From: Linum tenue
Taxonomy: Eukaryota > Streptophyta > Magnoliopsida > Malpighiales > Linaceae
Length of the DNA stretch: 64,000 nt
Assembly: GCA_946122785.1 (NCBI GenBank)
Contig: CAMGYJ010000005.1
Location: 78,672,547-78,736,546 of the forward strand
Direction of reading: 5' to 3'
Shown: positions 57,708 to 64,000 of the stretch, piece by piece
Layout of the letters: each line of letters starts with the position of its first letter
How positions within the stretch are numbered: position 1 is the first letter of the stretch
Notes under the pieces: generated by a model
What the model was told of the DNA's origin: nothing
Databases searched by the model: none
The model's input: only the letters and a program-made list of their open reading frames with translations
Made by a program: the position numbers and the translations under genes

Positions 57708-60700
57708 TCACGGGCTAAGGGACCTATCTGCAGGGCTCCTGCTCCTCCTAGGTGGCGGTGGACTGCGGCTTCTGCTGGGACTCCTGCTCCTCCCAACCCC
57801 ATTTCCCTCCTCGCTTGGAGCCCTCCTCGGAGGACGAGGTGGTGTCTGGCTGCGGCTCCTCGATCGAGGTGAGTACGACCTCTCTTTGCTATACCTCCCC
57901 TCTTGAGGTGATACCGATCTGCTCAAAGAATCATAAACCAAGTCACACCATATGAGACAGACACTAACAAATGAACAAGTCTGGAAGTACCAAAGCATCA
58001 TTTACCTAGAGTATCGCCTTTGTTGTTTTGGAGGTGGAGAATAATAACCACCACTGCGTGACCTTGATCTCGCACGCCCGCGTGGAGGAGGTGAACGGGA
58101 ATAACGAGGTGGGGACCACCTCCTGTCACGCATTCGACCTCCTCCTCCTCCTCCTCCTCTACTGCAAAGTTAACCACCATTCCACTGAAGTTAGACTGAC
58201 TCCAACCCTAGAGCTAAAAAGCCATTTACCCATTTTTAGCTTTTTTTTTGTGCTCCAACCCACATTATTTTGGGAAGCTAAAAATGGGTATTGATGAATT
58301 GGGAGCCAAATTTAGCTCCCAAAAGAGTGGAAAAGCCAAATTTGGCTAGAGAAAATGGTGGACCCGCGGCGGGTCCTCCTTTATTTTTTATTTTTTATTT
58401 GTTTCTGTGGAATTTTCTCATTGGTTGATTGTGTTGTTTTTCTTTTTTCTTTTTTTTGTGTGGTATTTTGTCATTGGTTGATTGTGTATGTTGTTTGTTT
58501 AATTGTTTGAAAGAAGATATGAATTGTTGTGTGTTTAATTGGTATTATCTCAGTGGTCCCGAAGTTAACGGTAACAAAATAATGACTAATTTTCCGAAAT
58601 ATTTTTTGTCTCGGAATTTAAAAAAAATTACATCGAAAATTTTGTTTTCAAAAGTAATAACTAACTATAGAATAATTAAAGTGAAATATAAAAATTAGAG
58701 GTCAAATAAGTATGGTTTATTGTAATAAATTGAAAAAAGGGAGATGAGAAGCGAAATTTAGATTTGTGTAGGGTTGGAGTGAAAATGGGATTTGGGGAGC
58801 TAAAAAGCCAAATTTGGCTATTTGGGGAGCCAAATTTGACTTTACGGGTTGAAGTTAGTCTTAGACAGCAGAAGTCTACATACTATCTCCAAATTAATAC
58901 AGAGGATGCAGATTTGTACTTGATCAATTATCCTCTTATTCCAAAGTATACTACTCTAGCAAGATGAGTATAGGACAATTAGTTATAATACTTGACTTTT
59001 AAGTGCGACAACAAGTTAACTAAATGGATCAAAGAAACAATGATTTTGGTCCAGTATATGAAAGAGATCACACAGTTAAAATATCAGCACAACAGGATAC
59101 AGAACCGAACACCACAGGAAATCAAGCACTTGGCCATGTTAATTGAAATCTCGATAAAACATCTTCTCACTCGCATATAGTTTGATTAGAGAACATTCAA
59201 TCTAAAGAATGAAAGGCAGTGAACAAGTGAATCCTACCTCCCTCGCTCCCTTGTCCTCATTTCAGTAGGCTTCTTCCTGTTCTCCTCCGCAAACACAACA
59301 GTTAACTCGCGACCATGAAGAACTCGACCATCCATTTGATGCTTGGCCTCAGTAGCATCATGAGGATCCACATATTGGACAAACCCAAAACCACGAGGTT
59401 CACTTCAAAATAAAAAGTGCAGAAACAAAAAGGAATATGAGGATCCAATTCATAGGTCGTGAATGAATAGCTCAAAGTTCACCATCCTTTGCCAACAAAG
59501 TGTACTAACACAATTCGTAATATATACAAAGGTCATTCGCAATAAACATTAACATCAGAAAGCAAGCACCTGGTTTGCTGACCTTCAAGTGTTAGTAAGA
59601 AGATGTCTCGAGACTCTTCAAGACTTGAAACATCTTCATAATGTATTCAAACCCACACTTCCTTCAATCTTCACTACCATTACCACCACCTTCCAGAAAA
59701 CTCTAATTACTTGGTTGATGTCTTCGAAACATTATATTTCACTATAACATCTCAAGAACTTTAATTAACGGCCACCCAACTTTAATTGCAAGAGGTGACA
59801 TCATGAAGAAAACCCCATAGTAAACAAATCTTTGATCCAAACACAAATTCTAAGCCAACTAAAATACAATAAAAGCTTAAGATTCACTTAATTAGCGCTT
59901 TTATGGAACTATTGTGCTTAGTGACATGCACTTACCAAAATCTTACACTACTAAAATTAAACTGTCAGAAACTACACTTTTAAATTGCAATTTCTATTGA
60001 ATTCAACCATTCTTTCATGGAACTATGGTTCTTAATGACATGCACTTACCAAAATCTTATAGTAGTAAAATTAAACTGTCAGAAACTGAACTTCTAAAAT
60101 TTGCAGTTCCTAAGGAATTCAACCATTCTTTTGTATTCCCAGAGATTCAAGCTCTGAAACTGCTCCACGTTCCCTATTTTTTTCAAGTGGTCTACAAAGA
60201 AAATGATACCAGCTAAACGTGCAAAAGAGGGAAAGAAAAGAAAATAAGTCTATTACAAAACCACAACCAAGAGGTGCCATAGACAAAAAGAAAACAGTCT
60301 ATAATCAGAAACACATCCTCACCCAGTATAATAATCTTTGGGCAGATAAATATCCTTCAAAGGACCAAACTGTTCAAAGGGCCTACGAAGATCTTCTGGT
60401 CTGCAAAATAAAGGAGTTGCATACCCTAAGTTCCTCATGTGTGAAATTGCAGAAAAGCTTTTTAAGTTCGGAACACTACAATTAAGTATGATGCTGACAC
60501 TATCTGTCTCATCCAAATCAGTTCAGTATGTGAAAAAGGAGAATTAACAACCAATTAACTGTGGAGAGAAAGCAATCAGGTTACAGGAAACAGAATGCCA
60601 ATCTTACAGGACAACACCAGACAAGACCAAAACCACACACACACACAAAAAAGAACATCTCCAGCCAGTATTTATGAATACGAATGGGGACTTTCCACCA

Positions 60701-60851
60701 ACCTGCAATCGTGACGAAGGTTCCGAACTAGAAGACTAGTAGGCTGATCTCTCCCACTTCCGCGACTACCATATCGTCCCCTAGGACTTGGACTCCTCCT
60801 CCTCCTACTGTGGCTCCTTGGGGGTGATGGACTGTAACTCCTTCCTCTCAT
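57708..60851 (-). CDS. SCL30A: SC35-like SR splicing factor (SCL30A/SCL33 type)
   Basis: Nuclear serine/arginine-rich pre-mRNA splicing factor of the plant SCL subfamily. Deduced exons are 60703-60851, 60323-60400, 59238-59402, 58006-58161 and 57708-57918, giving 252 aa in one frame. The N-terminal charged extension typical of SCL proteins (MRGRSYSPSPPRSHSRRRRS) precedes one RRM: RNP2 LLVRNL, then EDLRRPFEQFGPLKDIYLP, RNP1 RGFGFVQY, and ELTVVFAEENRKKPTEMRTR. The C-terminal RS domain has SRSVSPQEG, SYSPRSRSRS and SPADRSLSP. SCL30A and SCL33 are close paralogues, and I cannot separate them here. The introns contain a MITE (58197-58860) and a tandem duplication. Genes of this family are often alternatively spliced. 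That is known for the family and not shown here. Confidence 0.95.
58197..58860. mobile_element. MITE in an intron of the SCL30A-like gene
   Basis: Ends TGACTCCAACCC and GGGTTGAAGTTAGTC are imperfect inverted repeats. TTAGAC flanks both sides (58191-58196 and 58861-58866), and AGCTAAAAAGCCAAATTTGG-type blocks lie just inside each end in opposite orientation. No coding capacity. Confidence 0.75.
59905..60134. repeat. 114-bp tandem duplication in an SCL30A-like intron
   Basis: The block containing TGACATGCACTTACCAAAAT and AAATTAAACTGTCAGAAACT occurs twice with a 114-bp offset (GACATGCACTTACC at about 59922 and 60036). Confidence 0.85.
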
Positions 60852-62406
60852 TTCACAAAGCCTTTCCCTGGATAATTTCCCACAAACACCCCGGTTAGCA
60901 AAACAAAACCTACTAAATCAACACCTCACAGACATTCATGGTGAAACTGTATCTATCAAATCAGAAACCAAAAGCATTTATCTTCTCATGCTCCCCACTC
61001 AACAATCACAGCACAAAATAAAAGCCAGTGAGTCACAATTCCCCAACCTATCTAAGAACGGAAAACACTAGATATCTCAGGATAAGCAAGTGAAAATCTA
61101 GTTCCACTCTGATTAGTAGAAGAACAACTTCTTTACCACAAGAAGATATTTCTCCATTAGTTAAGACCAGACGAATCAAACAAACATCAAACGTTTTAGG
61201 GGAAGATAAAGCAGGCAGTCAGTCAATCCCCAGAAAGGTCACATCACAGGGGAAGAAAAAGAAGCCACCTTTTGAGCAGTTTCACTCAAGCAACCTGCAA
61301 CAACCAACAGATTCACAAACATGTCTATCGATGGCATATCAAATTCCAACACTAAGAGCTAACTAGCGTAAATTTCAATTTCAACCACCACTTAATTCTA
61401 AACCATTCCCTTCCACTACTCAAACAGTCTCCCGAGGAGGGTAAACCCTAAAACTTCGCCTGCGTGAAGGCATTGCCGAATCACAAAGAAACCCAATGTA
61501 GAATCGAAATAAGAAAGGGTAAGAAAATCACCGACGGCGTCAAGAAATTCAAAGCAGAAACCTTGCGCTCTCCTCGATCTTCACTCGTTCTGATTTCTCT
61601 TCTCGTCGGACCCGCAGCGTGCCACGACTCTCTTCCCAATCTCGCTTACTCTGTTAGATACTATCTCTTCCTTCTTTCGCCCTCGCCGAGCTTCCTTCCG
61701 TCGGCAAAATCAGTAGCGAATCTCCATACACGTTACGCTTTTACTCTCTCCGGTCGAGCCCTTGCTGACTTTCTCTCTCCCTGCCTAGTCCCTCCCTCGC
61801 GGCCCAGGAACGCCTCACCACCACATTTACCTTTTCCGCCGCTCTCTAATAAATTTATTCAAGCGGGTCGGTCAGAATAGTGGTAACTGTTTTAAGAGGG
61901 GTTGACTCTGAAAGCGGCTCAGCCCTTCAAACCTCCTTCCCAGTTTCCTGCCTGCCTGCCTGCCTGCAATCGATCTCCCTTCTTCCCCACTCCGCTTTTC
62001 ACTTCCATGACTCTTTCCAATATCCCATGATCTCCTTCACATTATCGCTACATCGTAACTTCTTAAACTCAACAACGATCGCTTCTCTCAGTATTCCTTC
62101 AAGATACCCTTTTTAGGGTCCCCTTCCAATCCCTCAGCAGCTGCCCGCACAGTTCTCTTAACTTGCTGCGAATATGTGGAGGAATTTCGCCAGACGAGTT
62201 TCTTCCTCCAAAAGGGTCAAATTCCCTTCAAGCAGTGCTTCCCCGTGATCAGATATGCGACAGCCTCCTTATCTCGCTCTCGGTGGCGGCGACAATTGGA
62301 AAAGCAGTTCCCGAATTGCCAGGAAGTGGCATTTTGGAGCGGGAGGTGATCTTGATCAGGTGAGCTAACTCTAGTCTCTGTTTTATTCTCAAGATCGAGA
62401 AAAGAT
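60852..62406. promoter_or_regulatory. Divergent promoter region between SCL30A-like and INTS3
   Basis: About 1.55 kb between the two start codons. 60852-61450 probably holds a 5'-UTR intron of the SR gene (CAGGGAAAGG acceptor just before its ATG). 61450-62100 is pyrimidine-rich in the plus direction with an AAACCCTAAAA telo-box near 61444 and a short TGCC repeat near 61948-61970. The region is shared by two housekeeping-type genes. Confidence 0.55.
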
Positions 62407-63903
62407 ATGGAATCAAAGCTGCTGAATGTTGGTACCCATGAAGCGGGAAACGAGTTTGAGTCTTCACTAAGGCAAGCTTTCATGGAACTTGAACCCAGAT
62501 TAAGGCCCCCATTTTCTATAGCAATCCCAACCCCGCAGGAGTATTCCCAACTCAATCATGCTCTTCTTTACGGGGTCCTAACTGAACCACAGTTTGCCAA
62601 GATTCATGTTAAGCATCTTCATGGCTTGGTCTCCGATGGGTATGCCCTTTTTGTTAGTTTGACTCTTAGGGTTGTGCTTGAGTTGTACAACAAGCTAGTT
62701 GATTCTGTGAAGCAGCAGTTGATTTGGGCTGTTAACGAAATCGTTGGTGTTTTCGGGGTTGGGTTTGATGGTTTGCTGGTGGGTTTGTTGAGGCACACTG
62801 TCGGCTGTGATTATACTGATAGGGGTTTATGGTTGTGTTTTGAGCTTATTAATCTGTTATTGACAAACTTCATCTCTTTACTGGAACAAGAGCCCTCTGT
62901 GTTGACAAGTGCATTGTATGTGTATCTTCGATTGTTAGCCGATCATTGTAGAGTATCAGGCAATGTCCGAGTGGACTTCTTGAAGAAATTGGAGATTGAG
63001 TTCTGTGTGAAGATGTTGAGGGAGCAGTTTCATTTGAGTATGAAGATTGGGAGGGACCTAGTTAGGCTGCTTCAGGATTTGGTTCATGTCCCAGAGTTTC
63101 GCAATATATGGAAGGATTTAGTTCTGGATCCAACTACATTTGGAACTGAGGGGTTTTCAGATGTTGGACAACTGTACTCTACTAGGACCTCAAGTAGGTA
63201 CTTCTTGCTTCGAGTCACCCCAGAAATGGAGCTTCAATTGAGGTTCTTACTTGTTCATGTCAAGTTTAGGCATCTGAAGCGTTACCAAACGTGGTTTGCC
63301 AAGAAGTTCCTGTTTGAGCCGGAGAGGGAGACTCTTATAGTTGACATGATTCGTTTCATATGCTGTGCTCATCATCCATCTAACGAAATTATTCACTCTG
63401 ATAGTGTACCTAGATGGGCAATTATAGGTTGGTTGCTAAGTAGTTTTAGAAAGAAGTATGTTGAAGCCAATGCAAAGTTGGCATTATTTTATGACTGGCT
63501 TTACTTTGATGAAAGAATGGACAACATAATGAATATTGAGCCGGCAATGCTTCTGATGGTGTGTTCCATGCCACAGTATGTCGGCATGACCCAATCCCTT
63601 CTGGAGTTTTTGTTGCTTCTTGTGGACAACTATGACCAGATGCGTTCTTATACAGTTGCTAATGGTGTGTCGTTAGCCTTCAACAGTCTTGTCACTAAAG
63701 GGGTTATAAACAATGTGGATACTCTGACATCATGTGACGCCCTTTCGCCTTTTCTGAAAGAGAGACTGAAGAAGTTATTGTCAAGCACGAATGAGACACT
63801 CCCTCATCAGTTATGTCCAAGCCGCCTGCCTCACTGTTCTGCAGATGCTTCACATTTGGAGACTCCTGCTTCAAACCCAAAACATGAACCTGCAGGTGCT
63901 TGA
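62407..63903 (+). CDS. INTS3: Integrator complex subunit 3 homologue
   Basis: Subunit of the Integrator complex, which processes snRNA 3' ends and attenuates Pol II transcription in the nucleus. Single-exon ORF of 498 aa. The start MESKLLNVGTHEAGN is followed by the conserved LRQAFMELEPRLRPPFSIAI and QEYSQLNHALLYGVL. Further conserved blocks are LYVYLRLLADHCRVSG, SRYFLLRVTPEMELQLRFLL, WFAKKFLFEPERETLIVDMI, RFICCAHHPSNEII, FYDWLYFDERMDNIMNIEPA and LTSCDALSPFLKERLKKL. Length matches the short plant INTS3 form, so it looks complete. The C-terminal 30-odd residues are low-complexity. It is divergent from the SCL30A-like gene. Confidence 0.93.
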   Translation: MESKLLNVGTHEAGNEFESSLRQAFMELEPRLRPPFSIAIPTPQEYSQLNHALLYGVLTEPQFAKIHVKHLHGLVSDGYALFVSLTLRVVLELYNKLVDSVKQQLIWAVNEIVGVFGVGFDGLLVGLLRHTVGCDYTDRGLWLCFELINLLLTNFISLLEQEPSVLTSALYVYLRLLADHCRVSGNVRVDFLKKLEIEFCVKMLREQFHLSMKIGRDLVRLLQDLVHVPEFRNIWKDLVLDPTTFGTEGFSDVGQLYSTRTSSRYFLLRVTPEMELQLRFLLVHVKFRHLKRYQTWFAKKFLFEPERETLIVDMIRFICCAHHPSNEIIHSDSVPRWAIIGWLLSSFRKKYVEANAKLALFYDWLYFDERMDNIMNIEPAMLLMVCSMPQYVGMTQSLLEFLLLLVDNYDQMRSYTVANGVSLAFNSLVTKGVINNVDTLTSCDALSPFLKERLKKLLSSTNETLPHQLCPSRLPHCSADASHLETPASNPKHEPAGA

Positions 63904-64000
63904 CAACTAATATGTGTTGTAAGACTTGCACAATTTCTCAAGAAGGGTTGCCTATCTGTCAAAAACTTACACATGTATATTTGTCTTATAAAATCAATCA

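Noticed and set aside
1..64000. CRISPR arrays, bacterial operons, organellar DNA
   Set aside because: None present. Introns, nuclear transposons and plant gene families show plant nuclear DNA.

Overview
The window is nuclear DNA of a flowering plant, most likely a eudicot. The evidence is GT-AG introns throughout, AT-rich intergenic DNA, many MITEs, and plant genes such as an SC35-like SR splicing factor, a plant acid phosphatase pair, a DUF1005 gene and an INTS3 homologue. I cannot name the species. There are two compartments: a transposon-dominated part (about 1-43 kb) and a gene-bearing part (about 44-64 kb).

1-11 kb. A decayed trehalose-6-phosphate synthase fragment (887-1320) is followed by element A. 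Element A is a MULE transposase gene with a FAR1-type DNA-binding domain on the minus strand (1763-4786, one frameshift), head to head with a Ulp1/C48 protease-like gene on the plus strand (5977-7599). A third protease-like gene (C) lies on the minus strand at 8495-10187 with an exon-scale tandem duplication at its 5' end and no transposase beside it.

12-24 kb. A 404-bp inverted-repeat MITE sits in a TA microsatellite (12668-13071). A degenerate L1-type LINE (14263-20025, minus strand) is bounded by a 14-bp target-site duplication and lies next to a kinesin KCBP exon relic.

23-38 kb. Two inverted arms of about 0.8-0.9 kb (23175-24103 and 37135-37920), each abutting an (AT)n tract and ending in the same sequence family as the 404-bp MITE, bracket 14.7 kb. 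Inside are a tandem segmental duplication with telomere-like repeats and two covarying RNA-hairpin candidates, an apparently intact copy (B) of the transposase/protease pair (830 aa, 29345-32119 minus; 376 aa, 32678-34560 plus), and a Transposase_32-type ORF. Copies A and B of the protease-like protein keep the His, Asp and Gln of the C48 active site but have Ser where the nucleophilic Cys belongs. Copy C keeps Cys. This MULE plus ULP pairing resembles the Kaonashi (Arabidopsis) and CUMULE (melon) elements, and is the most interesting system here.

38-64 kb. A Tourist-like element carrying a very GC-rich island (38886-39643) and a long gene-poor stretch precede the ordinary genes: DUF1005 (44074-46995), two related HAD acid phosphatases (48272-49315 and 55790-57235), an SCL30A/SCL33-type splicing factor (57708-60851, minus) and an INTS3 homologue (62407-63903), the last two divergent. 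Between the phosphatases lie a copia RNase H relic, a hAT-like MITE, a long-TIR MULE derivative with a perfect 9-bp TSD, and tandem repeats. Exon limits were deduced by eye from splice signals, reading frame and comparison between paralogues in this window. No search was run.
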